A DNA stretch of 64,000 nt from Litchfieldia alkalitelluris (GTDB lineage Bacteria > Bacillota > Bacilli > Bacillales > Bacillaceae_L), in the NCBI RefSeq assembly GCF_002019645.1, contig NZ_KV917374.1, positions 4,298,661-4,362,660 of the forward strand, given 5' to 3'. The translations under genes were made by a program, and so were the position numbers. This document shows positions 1-8,501 of this stretch, in pieces (position 1 is the first letter of the stretch; every line of letters starts with the position of its first letter). The notes beneath the pieces were generated by a model. The model was given only the letters and a program-made list of their open reading frames with translations. It was not told the origin of the DNA and searched no databases.

Positions 1-945
1 TCTTTAGCTCTTTTTGCGTCAAAGCTGTCTCAACCTGGGCTCTCTTCGGACAGCTTTAGCTCTTTTGGCTTCAAAGCTGTCTGAACCCGGACTCTCTTCG
101 GACAGCTTTGGCTCTTTTGGCTTCAAAGCTGTCTGAACCTGGACTCTCTTCGGACAGCTTTGGCTCTTTTGGCTTCAAAGCTGTCTGAACCTGGACTCTC
201 TTCGGACAGCTTTGGCTCTTTCAGACATAAAGCTGTCTGAACCTGGACTCTCTTCGGACAACTTTGGCTCTTTCAGCCTTAAAGCTGTCTAAACCTGGAC
301 TCTCTTCGGACAACTTTAGCTCTTTTGGCTTCAAAGCTGTCTGAACCCAGACTCTCTTCGGACAGCTTTGGCTCTTTTGGCTTCAAAGCTGTCTGAACCT
401 GGACTCTCTTCGGACAGCTTTAGCTCTTTCAGACATAAAGCTGTCTGAACCTAGGCTCTCTTCGGACAACTTTGGCTCTTTCAGCCTCAAAGCTGTCTGA
501 ACCTGGACTCTCTTCGGACAGCTTTAGCTCTTTTGGATTCAAAGCTGTCTGAACCCAGCTCTCTTCGGACAGCTTTGGCTCTTTCAGACATAAAGCTGTC
601 TGAACCTGGACTCTCTTCGGACAGCTTTAGCTCTTTTGGCTTCAAAGCTGTCTGAACCCAGACTCTCTTCGGACAACTTTGGCTCTTTCAGCCTTAAAGC
701 TGTCTGAACCTGGACTCTCTTCGGACAGCTTTAGCTCTTTTGGCTTCAAAGCTGTCTGAACCTGGACTCTCTTCGGACAACTTTGGCTCTTTCAGACATA
801 AAGCTGTCTGAACCTGGACTCTCTTCGGACAACTTTGGCTCTTTCAGACATAAAGCTGTCTGAACCTAGGCTCTCTTCGGACAACTTTGGCTCTTTCAGC
901 CTTAAAGCTGTCTGAACCTGGACTCTCTTCGGACAGCTTTTAGCT
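1..945. repeat. 18-copy, 52-bp tandem hairpin repeat array
   Basis: The motif TCTCTTCGGA recurs at 41, 93, 145, 197, 249, 301, 353, 405, 457, 509, 560, 612, 664, 716, 768, 820, 872 and 924, so the period is 52 bp with a single 51-bp step. Each unit carries AAAGCTGTCTGAA and TTCGGACAGCTTT, an inverted repeat with one wobble pair around an 11-nt loop. The same arms can also pair with the neighbouring unit, giving alternative hairpins. The spacer varies (TTGGCTTC, CAGACATA, CAGCCTTA) and some units have GACAACTT in the right arm, which weakens the stem. The array probably continues left of the window. No open frame runs through it. Function is unknown. Confidence 0.95.
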
Positions 946-1037
946 CCTCCTGTTTCAAACCCTTTCTAAAACCCAGCCCTTCTTCTGACAAAGCCTTACG
1001 CCGATTCACTTCTATAAGCAATGTTAACCCACCAGAA

Positions 1038-1790
1038 TCACTTAACACCCTCAAACGTAATCATCTGATTTCCGTTTTTAGGATATTGACCATATTTATA
1101 ATCAGAAGAAACCACAATTTCTTTAAAACCAATGTGCTTAAGAATCATCTTAAATTCATCTACTCCATACCACCGTAATGGAAATGACTCTAATTCAGTT
1201 TGTATTAGTGTGCCATTGCGCCATTTTTCATATCTGCCATATGACAATGTACATTGATTAATATAATCTATTTCCGCATTTGTATTTTGTAGGGTAATGA
1301 TATCTCCATTTTCGCATTCCCATTTTCTCGTAGATACTTTTCCAACTATAAATTCTGGCTGTAAAAATAAATCAACGATTAACCTGCCACCCTTTTCTAG
1401 ATGATGATAAAAGTTTTCAAGCGCCTTAAGCGAGGTTTCTCTATCCTGTATGAGTAAAAATGTCCCGGAAGGAATGATAATCGCACCATATTTGACATCC
1501 ATTGAAAATGTCTCCATTTTTTCCTCGAAGAGATTAGGAGTTAATTCTCTTGCCTTGCAATGTTCCCGACATATCATTAACATCTCTGTTGAAATATCAA
1601 AACCATCCACCTCAAATCCTTTTTCTAAAAGAGGAATGAGCATACGCCCAGTTCCTGTTGCTGGCTCAAGAATACGGGCCGTAACATGAGAAAGTCTTTC
1701 TAGGTAATACTCAACATCACCAAAGGAATGACCAATAGGCTTATCCAAATCATATACTTCTGAAGATAGTTTGCTATAATAACTTAACAA
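1038..1790 (-). CDS. class I SAM-dependent methyltransferase
   Basis: A 250-residue protein with the SAM-binding motif I glycine loop EPATGTGRM at residues 42-50, an acidic residue at the end of strand 2 (VDGFDIS) and a post-motif SGTFLL segment near residue 107, as in Methyltransf_25-type small-molecule or protein methyltransferases. The start is a TTG at 1790, with AAGGAG about nine bases upstream; the nearby ATG is out of frame. It is probably cytosolic. The substrate cannot be deduced. It is the first gene after the tandem repeat array and lies just downstream of the lipoprotein gene at 1818, on the same strand. Confidence 0.85.
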   Translation of the reverse strand: MLSYYSKLSSEVYDLDKPIGHSFGDVEYYLERLSHVTARILEPATGTGRMLIPLLEKGFEVDGFDISTEMLMICREHCKARELTPNLFEEKMETFSMDVKYGAIIIPSGTFLLIQDRETSLKALENFYHHLEKGGRLIVDLFLQPEFIVGKVSTRKWECENGDIITLQNTNAEIDYINQCTLSYGRYEKWRNGTLIQTELESFPLRWYGVDEFKMILKHIGFKEIVVSSDYKYGQYPKNGNQMITFEGVK

Positions 1791-1817
1791 AATTCATTTC
1801 TCCTTTATCAAAATAAT

Positions 1818-2306
1818 CTAACTAATCCAAGTCTCTTTTATTTCCTTCACTTGCCATTGATTATGATCAAAGTAAACAATCACTTCAACACCGATGGATC
1901 CTAAACCAGAGCGATATTTTGAACCTTCAAAAACAATTTCATTATTAAATTTAAAATCTACTTTTTCTATTCGAAGAAGAATTCCATCCAGTATAGACGT
2001 TTCTTCGTTGTATAGTCCCTTCTCTTGAAGATCTTCAAAAGTAGATATCATTACCTCAGTTTTATATGTATCCTCAAAAAATGTTACAATCTGTTTTCGG
2101 TCTCTCTGATCTAACTCATCAAAATTACTCATGTCGATGGCTATGAAGTCCATCCCCCCATTTAATCCGGTATCCCTCTCCATAATGGAGTTTAATGCTA
2201 GACTATATATTTCTGCCAAACTTTTTTTGGCGTCTGCTTCTTGATCACAGGCAACCAGGATCAAAGCAAGAGAAAAAACGATCAATCGCTTACCAATATA
2301 TAACAT
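1818..2306 (-). CDS. putative lipoprotein of unknown function
   Basis: A 162-residue protein whose N-terminus is a short basic segment, a hydrophobic core and the lipobox LVAC with Cys20, so it is predicted to be exported and lipid-anchored. The mature part is acidic and ends in a WQVKEIKETW segment, a pattern seen in many Bacillus small lipoproteins with an NTF2-like or DUF-type fold. GGGGGTAC precedes the ATG. The family is not recognised. It sits upstream of the methyltransferase in the direction of transcription and may be co-transcribed with it. Confidence 0.75.
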   Translation of the reverse strand: MLYIGKRLIVFSLALILVACDQEADAKKSLAEIYSLALNSIMERDTGLNGGMDFIAIDMSNFDELDQRDRKQIVTFFEDTYKTEVMISTFEDLQEKGLYNEETSILDGILLRIEKVDFKFNNEIVFEGSKYRSGLGSIGVEVIVYFDHNQWQVKEIKETWIS

Positions 2307-2388
2307 TCTGTACCCCCTTAGTTATTAGACGAGCTGATTTAGTAAAAGGTTTCTATTAAGTATCACTAAACCTAGACATTTAAATAAA

Positions 2389-2426
2389 AATGGTGCGTAA
2401 AGACTAAATTGTCGTTACGCACCATT
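2389..2426. terminator. intrinsic terminator after the LLM oxidoreductase gene
   Basis: Perfect 12-bp inverted repeat AATGGTGCGTAA / TTACGCACCATT with a 14-base loop. On the minus strand it is followed by a T-rich stretch (complement of TAAATAAA). It lies directly after the stop of the gene ending at 2445. Confidence 0.75.
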
Positions 2427-2444
2427 CAATATTTGTTACTAGTT

Positions 2445-3494
2445 TTACATATTCGCTTCCCATACTGATATTTCTTCTCTTACCATTGGAGCAACCTCTG
2501 TACCCAACAATTCAATTGCCTTCATCACATCTTCATGTGGCATTGACCCTACTGGTACATGTAGCATAAATCTTGTGATACCCACGTTCTTACGAAGGTG
2601 AATGATCTTTTCGGCAACGGTTTTCGAATCTCCTACGTATAATGCTCCTTCAAAGCTTCTCGCTGCATCAAAGCTTGTCCGGTCATAATGACCCCATCCA
2701 CGTTCGCGACCTAATTTATTCATAACTTGCTGAGTTGAAGGGAAGAATTTATCAGCTGCTGTCTCTGTATTCTCAGCAATAAATCCATGTGAATGTGAAG
2801 CAACAGGTAATTTAGATGGATCATGACCAGCATGTGCCGCAGCTTTCTTGTAAAGCTCAACAAGTGGTGTAAAATGAAGTGGACTACCACCAATGATTGC
2901 AAGAACAAGTGGCAAACCAAGGATACCTGCTCTTATGACAGAATTTGAATTTCCACCACTACCAATCCAAACTGGTAATGGATCTTGAACTGGTCTTGGA
3001 TACACTCCCAAATTATTTATTGCTGGGCGGTGTCCACCTCTCCAAGTTACTTTTTCAGATTCTCTTATTTTTAATAACAGCTCTAAATTCTCTTCAAATA
3101 ACTCATCATAATCTTTTAAATCAAATCCGAATAAAGGAAAAGATTCGATGAATGAACCACGACCGGCCATGATTTCTGCACGACCGTTAGAGATTGCATC
3201 AAGCGTTGCAAAATCTTGAAAAACACGTACCGGATCTGCAGAAGAAAGTACAGTTACTGCACTCGTTAGGCGAATGCGTTTTGTCTGTGATGCAGCTGCA
3301 GAAAGCAACATTGCTGGTGAAGAAGCTGCGAAATCTTCTCGATGGTGCTCACCTACTCCGAATACATCTAAACCAACTTTATCTGCAAGGACAATTTCCT
3401 CAACCACTTCTCGAATACGCTCGGCATGACTTATGACTTTGCCGGTTTCAACATCTGGTGTTGTTTCTACAAATGTGCTAATTCCAATTTCCAA
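2445..3494 (-). CDS. LLM-class flavin-dependent oxidoreductase (luciferase-like monooxygenase)
   Basis: A 349-residue protein of the bacterial luciferase-like TIM-barrel superfamily. Typical segments are GVGEHHREDF near residue 46, LTSAVTVLSSADPVRVFQDF around residues 76-95, the flavin-site AGRGSF segment and the VWIGSGGNSNSV loop. Members use FMNH2 to oxidise small organic substrates; the substrate is not evident. The start is TTG at 3494, with AGGAGG eight to nine bases upstream. It is monocistronic, with a terminator right after it. Confidence 0.9.
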   Translation of the reverse strand: MEIGISTFVETTPDVETGKVISHAERIREVVEEIVLADKVGLDVFGVGEHHREDFAASSPAMLLSAAASQTKRIRLTSAVTVLSSADPVRVFQDFATLDAISNGRAEIMAGRGSFIESFPLFGFDLKDYDELFEENLELLLKIRESEKVTWRGGHRPAINNLGVYPRPVQDPLPVWIGSGGNSNSVIRAGILGLPLVLAIIGGSPLHFTPLVELYKKAAAHAGHDPSKLPVASHSHGFIAENTETAADKFFPSTQQVMNKLGRERGWGHYDRTSFDAARSFEGALYVGDSKTVAEKIIHLRKNVGITRFMLHVPVGSMPHEDVMKAIELLGTEVAPMVREEISVWEANM

Positions 3495-3581
3495 TGAAAA
3501 ATCCTCCTATTACTTTCGAAATGTCTACTAATCATATGTATTTCATTATTATAATCTCTTTTTCGTAACGATGTATAATAG

Positions 3582-4295
3582 TTAGTCTTTTCCTAGAGAA
3601 AAACCTTCAAATAACCTACCACCAAAAGGCTGTAAGATTTGATCAACTAAACCAATAATAAGATCTTTTGAATCCGTTTTATAGTAAGCATCAAACGCAT
3701 TTATAAAGTTCTCCGTAAACGCTTCGTCAAATTGTTTCAAAGCTCGTACCACCCATTTAGAAGAACCAAGCCACTGGTTATTTGTTCTTAAAACGAATTC
3801 ACTTACTAATTCAGCAAGTGAATTCGCAATAAATAATCCCTCGGCCCGATTTGTACAGCCTATAAAATCATCTAAAGTATCTGTAATAAAATATCTTTTC
3901 ATTCTTATTATTTCATTCGGCCATTCTTCCGGACCGTTATCTAATAGTTCTTTTGCTTCTATTTTTATTTGTTCAATTACTCCAGTGTCTTTAATTATCA
4001 TTCCCTCTGACACCATACGTGGTAATGAAGGCCTTCCTCTACTCGAATCGCTTTCAAAAAATGAACGATAAGACGTTAAGTTATGGACAAAAAGTTCAAT
4101 ATTCCATCCATATTCAATAAGTGATTCTCGGTATGCTTTTGGTATTTCCGGCTGAAACACAACAATATCTAAGTCAGAGGTCTTTGTTGACTCACCTCTT
4201 ACAACACTTCCGGCTAACAAAGCACCATGGCAATCTGGGAAATGGGTAGTAATAAATTGTTTTGCAGCTTCGATTGCTCTAAACCGAACATTCAT
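3582..4295 (-). CDS. nucleotidyltransferase-domain protein
   Basis: A 237-residue protein with the DNA polymerase beta-type nucleotidyltransferase signature: GS at residues 29-30, RGE, then D41 and D43 in SDLDIVVF, and a third carboxylate E67 in WNIELFV. This is the fold of antibiotic adenylyltransferases and MNT-type enzymes. The open frame extends upstream to 4328, but the ATG at 4295 has GAGGAG at ideal distance and is preferred. Substrate unknown. The frame upstream ends at the lipoprotein stop. Confidence 0.8.
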   Translation of the reverse strand: MNVRFRAIEAAKQFITTHFPDCHGALLAGSVVRGESTKTSDLDIVVFQPEIPKAYRESLIEYGWNIELFVHNLTSYRSFFESDSSRGRPSLPRMVSEGMIIKDTGVIEQIKIEAKELLDNGPEEWPNEIIRMKRYFITDTLDDFIGCTNRAEGLFIANSLAELVSEFVLRTNNQWLGSSKWVVRALKQFDEAFTENFINAFDAYYKTDSKDLIIGLVDQILQPFGGRLFEGFSLGKD

Positions 4296-4327
4296 TTTTT
4301 CTCCTCTTTCCACCACTATTTCTACCA

Positions 4328-4831
4328 CTACTCTTCAGGCATAACCTCTAATTGATGAAAAGGCGCTTCATGAATTGCATAAAACAGACGTGAGTCCTCA
4401 TCAATTTTCATTACTTGCTTCTCGGTATCTCTGACCAAATTCATTACCTTAATTGAATTGTCAAAAGCCTTTCCATATAAGATTTGAATGGCTATCCCAT
4501 TTTCTGTCTTAGCCTTAAACCCTCCATATGCATACGGAACATCTCCCTCAATATCACTATATGCATTACTTCGATACCAACTGAACCCTTGATCACTTTC
4601 GGTTATACTAGCAACACCTAGTGCTCCTCCGTAATCATAAAAAACAAGGGTTTCGCCTTTATAGCTTTCTATAGACAATACTGCGTGTGTATCTGTTCCT
4701 TCCTGTTGCAGCCCCTTTTCAATTGCCTCCTCTTCGGTAGTAAACCATTCAACTGCACGGTCCTCTTTGTTAGTACAGCCAACCATTAAAAATAAACTGG
4801 TAAACAACAATAAAAACACAACGTTTCTCAA
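4328..4831 (-). CDS. putative lipoprotein
   Basis: A 167-residue exported protein with the lipobox LMVGC (Cys19), then a region with a WFTTEEEAIEKG segment typical of Bacillus lipoproteins that read out envelope conditions. Translation starts with TTG at 4831 after GGGGGAAAC. No catalytic motif is seen. It lies 32 bp upstream of the nucleotidyltransferase start in the same orientation, so the two may share a transcript. Confidence 0.75.
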   Translation of the reverse strand: MRNVVFLLLFTSLFLMVGCTNKEDRAVEWFTTEEEAIEKGLQQEGTDTHAVLSIESYKGETLVFYDYGGALGVASITESDQGFSWYRSNAYSDIEGDVPYAYGGFKAKTENGIAIQILYGKAFDNSIKVMNLVRDTEKQVMKIDEDSRLFYAIHEAPFHQLEVMPEE

Positions 4832-4966
4832 ACTGTTTCCCCCACTTTCAAAGTTTGAACTACTTTTCCCTACTTTTAAAGCCTCCGAAAGAGATTCTAA
4901 AGAACGAGATTTGATTTAATAACTATACGTCTTTATCTAAGAGATGTTTCAAATCATTATATAAAT

Positions 4967-5152
4967 TTATTTGTTGTATTGATTCAAACACTTCTTGCAG
5001 ATACAAGCCCGGTCATCTGAAACCATCCTAAAGATATCTTCAGGGAATATTTCATTTATGCACCAACATTGGGATTCTCTAGCCACATTTCCGCATTGAT
5101 TATTGTTTTGGCAGATGGGACATTTCTCTATATCAGTCATAAAGATCACCAT
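4967..5152 (-). CDS. cysteine-rich CWC-family small protein
   Basis: A 61-residue protein with eight cysteines (11, 14, 20, 29, 31, 50, 52, 55), including CPIC, CWC and CKKC, matching the cysteine-rich CWC family of presumed zinc-binding proteins. AGGAAG lies about seven bases before the first ATG; a second ATG four codons downstream is possible. It is divergent from the hydrolase at 5228. Function unknown. Confidence 0.8.
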   Translation of the reverse strand: MVIFMTDIEKCPICQNNNQCGNVARESQCWCINEIFPEDIFRMVSDDRACICKKCLNQYNK

Positions 5153-5227
5153 AATCTTTCTTCCTAAAAATTATAAGGGAAATTCTGTAATAAGTGTTAC
5201 TATTATCTTAAAAAGGAGGGAATTTAA

Positions 5228-5857
5228 ATGAGGATTAAAAACGATGAAATGTCATTGGCAAATGGCAAAACTATTTCTTACTCACATGTACAACAAGATA
5301 GTCAATCAGATACACTCACCATCATCTTACCTGGAGCTGGTTATACAGTACATAAACCACTTTTATACTACTCAACTGGTGTTATGGTGAAAAGGGGCTT
5401 TGATGTATTGCATATTAATTACAGTTATTCCAAAGAAGAACTTTCTTCACTAAAAGATACCGAATTCGTTTCAGCGATACAATCTGTAATCGATCATATT
5501 GTTCAACACCAAAACTATCAGAACTACATGATCATTGCAAAATCACTAGGTACGATTGCTTTGCCTTATTTATTAGAAACATCCATTTTTCATTCTGCAA
5601 AAATCATATGGCTAACTCCCTTATTACAAAAAACTGATGTTTCTGAATCATTACTTCGAACCAACAATGCAGGACTTTGTATCATCGGAGATCAAGACCC
5701 ATGTTACATAAAAGAAACGTTTGATAGTTTAAAAGAAAACCAATTTCTAGACTTACAGCTTATCGAAGGTGCAGATCATAGTTTAGAAACTAATACAAGT
5801 ATGATAACGTCCATTGATATTCTAAAAAAGTATGTAAGACTAATTGAAGAGTTTTAA
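5228..5857 (+). CDS. alpha/beta hydrolase
   Basis: A 209-residue protein with an oxyanion-type GAGYT loop, a nucleophile elbow around S106 (AKSLGT, a departure from the classic GxSxG), an acid in GDQDP (D155 or D157) and the terminal histidine H184 in GADHSLE. This fits a small cytosolic alpha/beta hydrolase. A strong AAAAAGGAGGG precedes the ATG. Substrate unknown. Confidence 0.85.
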   Translation: MRIKNDEMSLANGKTISYSHVQQDSQSDTLTIILPGAGYTVHKPLLYYSTGVMVKRGFDVLHINYSYSKEELSSLKDTEFVSAIQSVIDHIVQHQNYQNYMIIAKSLGTIALPYLLETSIFHSAKIIWLTPLLQKTDVSESLLRTNNAGLCIIGDQDPCYIKETFDSLKENQFLDLQLIEGADHSLETNTSMITSIDILKKYVRLIEEF

Positions 5858-5937
5858 CAACATGAGATTAATAATATTCCATATTTAATGAATATGACAA
5901 GCAAACTTTCCATAAGTAATAAAGATTACAATTTAGG

Positions 5938-6234
5938 ATGGAGATTATTATTACTTTAAACAACAACAAGAAAAGCACCTCAGAAAACATTTTAAAGCAT
6001 ACGTCTGGCCAAGCAAATGAGCTTGTTCATAAGACCGTGGATACAGCTAACAAAGTTGTTAAAACTGTGTCTGGCGAGGGAGGCTTGGTGGGGAAGGTCG
6101 TTGACACTTCTTCAGACGTACTTAAAAATACTTCCAGTTTCGGAAATGATGTTGTTGGTAAAACAGTTGATACCACTTCTAATGTACTTAAAGGAGTTTC
6201 CAGTAAAGTACTTAGAAAACCTAAAAATAATTAA
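5938..6234 (+). CDS. small repetitive hydrophilic protein
   Basis: A 98-residue protein made largely of repeats of the pattern KTVDTxxxVxK and VxDTSSxVLK, predicted alpha-helical and soluble. The proposed ATG has only a weak AGG in front of it, and a start a few codons downstream is possible. No family recognised. The repeats resemble amphipathic helical repeats of stress or LEA-like proteins, but this is only a resemblance. Confidence 0.6.
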   Translation: MEIIITLNNNKKSTSENILKHTSGQANELVHKTVDTANKVVKTVSGEGGLVGKVVDTSSDVLKNTSSFGNDVVGKTVDTTSNVLKGVSSKVLRKPKNN

Positions 6235-6249
6235 CTGATATACTTAAAC

Positions 6250-6296
6250 AAAAGTGATCAATCAATAAAAAAAATTATTATTGATTGGTCACTTTT
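6250..6296. terminator. bidirectional terminator between convergent genes
   Basis: Inverted repeat AAAAGTGATCAATCAATAA (6250-6268) / TTATTGATTGGTCACTTTT (6278-6296) with one mismatch; A and T tracts flank both sides. It separates the plus-strand gene ending at 6234 from the minus-strand gene ending at 6313. Confidence 0.85.
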
Positions 6297-6312
6297 GAGC
6301 AAAGGGCTTACA

Positions 6313-7128
6313 CTATTGCATTGGAAGCCAACTTACTTTCCACACACCTTGTTTTGTATCCTTAATCATACGAAACACAGGGAAAGATTCATCCGTCTTC
6401 TCCCATGTAATAATCGCTTCGTTTATTTGTAAATAGTTTATATTAAACTCTTTCACTTGTAGCAACTTGTTATATAACTTTTGATCATTTTCTGTCATTT
6501 TCGCACCGAAAAATTCGGGGTCTCCAAAGTATTCTTCTTCAGAAGGTGTTCCAGAATATTCTCCTTGAAAATAAAGGTTGTATAATGTGCGCTCATCTCC
6601 TAACTGCTTTGCATGAAAGTGAAATTTGAATATATCTAATGGCGATAACTCCTTTAAGAGAGCATCATTTTCACTATCTGCATATTCCTCATAAATTACT
6701 TCTAACTCTGGGGAAAGCGCAATTGTCGTTTCCACATTATCTATTTTTTCAATGAGTTCCCCTATTCCATCCTCATTCACTTCATCACCTATAGATTTCT
6801 TGAAGTTGTTTACTGATTCTTTGTTTGATAATGAAGAATTTCCTAAGGTTTCTTCTTCTTTACTAGTAAATCCATCAGGAACGATTTTGACCTGGTTGTT
6901 TACCATTCCAAAAATCAGAATAATCATGGCTCCATAAGCGAGATAAGATAATGTCTTGGGTAAGAATCTTTGGAGATTAAAACGCTTTTCTTTCTTTCTT
7001 TTTTTTATTTTAAGATAGACATTCTCTTTATCTAAACTAGAAAAGGTAGTTGTTGAGAACTGGTCATCATATGTATCTTTTAAATTTTTTAATTCCTTAT
7101 CCAATTTCTCCACCCCTTTCAGCCTCAA
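6313..7128 (-). CDS. membrane protein partner of ECF sigma factor (putative anti-sigma)
   Basis: A 271-residue protein with a basic cytosolic N-terminus, one transmembrane helix near residues 58-76 and a long extracytoplasmic domain ending in a WKVSWLPMQ segment. It overlaps the upstream ECF sigma gene, the usual arrangement of a sigma and its regulator. The ATG at 7128 has a weak ribosome site; a TTG at 7104, preceded by AAGGGGTGGAG and overlapping the sigma stop by 8 bp, is an equally good, translationally coupled start. No classical zinc anti-sigma motif (HxxxCxxC) is present. The regulatory role is inferred from position. Confidence 0.7.
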   Translation of the reverse strand: MRLKGVEKLDKELKNLKDTYDDQFSTTTFSSLDKENVYLKIKKRKKEKRFNLQRFLPKTLSYLAYGAMIILIFGMVNNQVKIVPDGFTSKEEETLGNSSLSNKESVNNFKKSIGDEVNEDGIGELIEKIDNVETTIALSPELEVIYEEYADSENDALLKELSPLDIFKFHFHAKQLGDERTLYNLYFQGEYSGTPSEEEYFGDPEFFGAKMTENDQKLYNKLLQVKEFNINYLQINEAIITWEKTDESFPVFRMIKDTKQGVWKVSWLPMQ

Positions 7129-7684
7129 TCAAACTCTTGATTTTGTTTCTACCTCGATTTAAGTGCGTTCTTACTGTTGTCTCCTTTGTGGATAATGCAT
7201 CAGCAATTTCTTTTACAGAAAGATCTTTAAAATAATAAAGAATAATAACTTCACGATATTTTACCGGCAAAGACAACACCTGTTGCAATAAATAATTCGA
7301 ATCGCTCTTATTAACTAAATAACTTTCAGGTGTATCCTGTTTCTCCTTAATATTGGTAAACTGTACTAACTTCTCTTTTAATCGCAAGTTACGGGATTTC
7401 CAGCTCCGTAAATAATCCTTGCTTTTATTAATTGCAATCGAATAAATCCAGCTTCTCAGGGTAGATTCTCCCCGAAATGTATCCAGCTTTTGATAGACCG
7501 TTACAAACACATCTTGTGTTACATCATCTGCATCACTTTCATTCTTTATATAGCTATAAATGAATCGCTTTATTTCTGTACCATATTCATTCATAATGCT
7601 TTCAAGTGCATCTTCTAAGTTATCATTTATTGTTTTAGATTTATCATTGCCATTGTACTGAAAATTTTTCAAGTTTGACTCCAC
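7097..7684 (-). CDS. ECF-type RNA polymerase sigma factor
   Basis: A 195-residue sigma-70 family protein. Region 2 is visible around DADDVTQDVFVTVYQKLDTF, and region 4 as LPVKYREVIILYYFKDLSVKEI followed by the helix-turn-helix TKETTVRTHLNRGRNKIK. Sigma 1.1 and region 3 are absent, which is typical of ECF sigmas. It directs RNA polymerase to a small regulon, probably including its own operon. It overlaps the downstream membrane-protein gene. Confidence 0.9.
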   Translation of the reverse strand: MESNLKNFQYNGNDKSKTINDNLEDALESIMNEYGTEIKRFIYSYIKNESDADDVTQDVFVTVYQKLDTFRGESTLRSWIYSIAINKSKDYLRSWKSRNLRLKEKLVQFTNIKEKQDTPESYLVNKSDSNYLLQQVLSLPVKYREVIILYYFKDLSVKEIADALSTKETTVRTHLNRGRNKIKSLIEAERGGEIG

Positions 7685-8034
7685 CAGTTACTCCCTCCTT
7701 TGAAGGGTCTTTATAGTCGCTCTTTTCGAATATTGAATCCTTTTCTTGTATTAAACAGGTTTTGTTAAAACGGTTGCAATTTCAGAGTACATTCCAAAGT
7801 TATAAAATGATAACCGCACAACCGCACAACTATTCAACAACACCAAGGTTTACGAAAGCAGTTATTAGTTAGACGTAGCAATTTAATAAAATCATTCAAT
7901 ATTTTAAAAGTTTTTTTAAAAAATTAAAATAAGCAATTACAATAACAGTAATTGCTTAACAGCAAAACTTAAATTTTATAACTTAATTGATTCAAAGACC
8001 ATTTTCATTTATTTTCTTCTGGTATTTCCAGCAT
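7685..8034. other. AT-rich intergenic region upstream of the first sigma operon
   Basis: No gene recognised. The stretch is very AT-rich, with poly-A/T runs near 7905-7930. A TGCAAC segment on the minus strand near 7770 could be an ECF-type -35 element, but no convincing -10 partner was found. Confidence 0.4.
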
Positions 8035-8100
8035 TTAAATTTGTATCTTAATTACTAAAGCCGACGTTAAAAAATAGTGTTTTTTCTCAGTGGTGATCAT
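8035..8100 (-). CDS. possible micro-ORF (21 aa) with strong ribosome site
   Basis: ATG at 8100 is eight bases after AAAGGAGG, giving a 21-residue peptide beginning MITTEKKHYF and ending KIQI before a TAA. A second in-frame ATG lies at 8106, too close to the Shine-Dalgarno. No family recognised. It could be a real micropeptide, a leader peptide or chance. It is separated from the germination operon by a terminator. Confidence 0.35.
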   Translation of the reverse strand: MITTEKKHYFLTSALVIKIQI

Positions 8101-8263
8101 CACCATCGCCTCCTTTTTTATAATAAATTGAGGATTCTATTTACTTTTTAACTCCTGTTATTCTTATTCCACTTCCGTACTTGTCTCATTTTAGAAAGAT
8201 ATTTTAAATACGGACAACATAGTAAAAGGATTCAAAATTTTTGAATTAAAGTAAAAAAAAATA

Positions 8264-8301
8264 CAGCTAAGTCAAATTATTCACCTAAATTGACTTTGCT
8301 G
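8264..8301. terminator. terminator of the germination operon
   Basis: Hairpin CAGCTAAGTCAA / TTGACTTTGCTG (8264-8275 and 8290-8301) with T-rich tracts on both sides. On the minus strand it is followed by TATTTTTTTTTAC. It ends the operon formed by 8333-12322. Confidence 0.8.
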
Positions 8302-8332
8302 CATATTTTTAAAAACCTTGGTCTATATTTTC

Positions 8333-8488
8333 TCAGCTATCATCCCCCTCACTTTTTTTCCATGGAGGATCGCCCACTACGCGAAGTTTATGATAGATCT
8401 TCGCAACTGTGTATGGAATAGCAAATGCCAAAAATGCGAAAAAGATGTTCAGCCAAGTTGGTGTAAGAATATCTAAAACTTCTTTCAT
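8333..8488 (-). CDS. small membrane protein at the end of the germination operon
   Basis: A 51-residue protein starting at ATG 8488 with AGAGAGG eight bases upstream, 13 bp after the GerC-type gene. It has one hydrophobic helix (ILTPTWLNIFFAFLAFAIP) followed by a basic, proline-containing tail. Small fourth genes (gerD-like or GerX accessory proteins) occur at the end of gerA-type operons. Co-transcription is inferred from spacing and the shared terminator. The exact family is not recognised. Confidence 0.75.
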   Translation of the reverse strand: MKEVLDILTPTWLNIFFAFLAFAIPYTVAKIYHKLRVVGDPPWKKSEGDDS

Positions 8489-8501
8489 GTTAAAGCCTCT
8501 C

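Noticed and set aside
1-945. CRISPR array
   Set aside because: The period is 52 bp with no unique spacers; stems and spacers repeat, and no cas gene is near.
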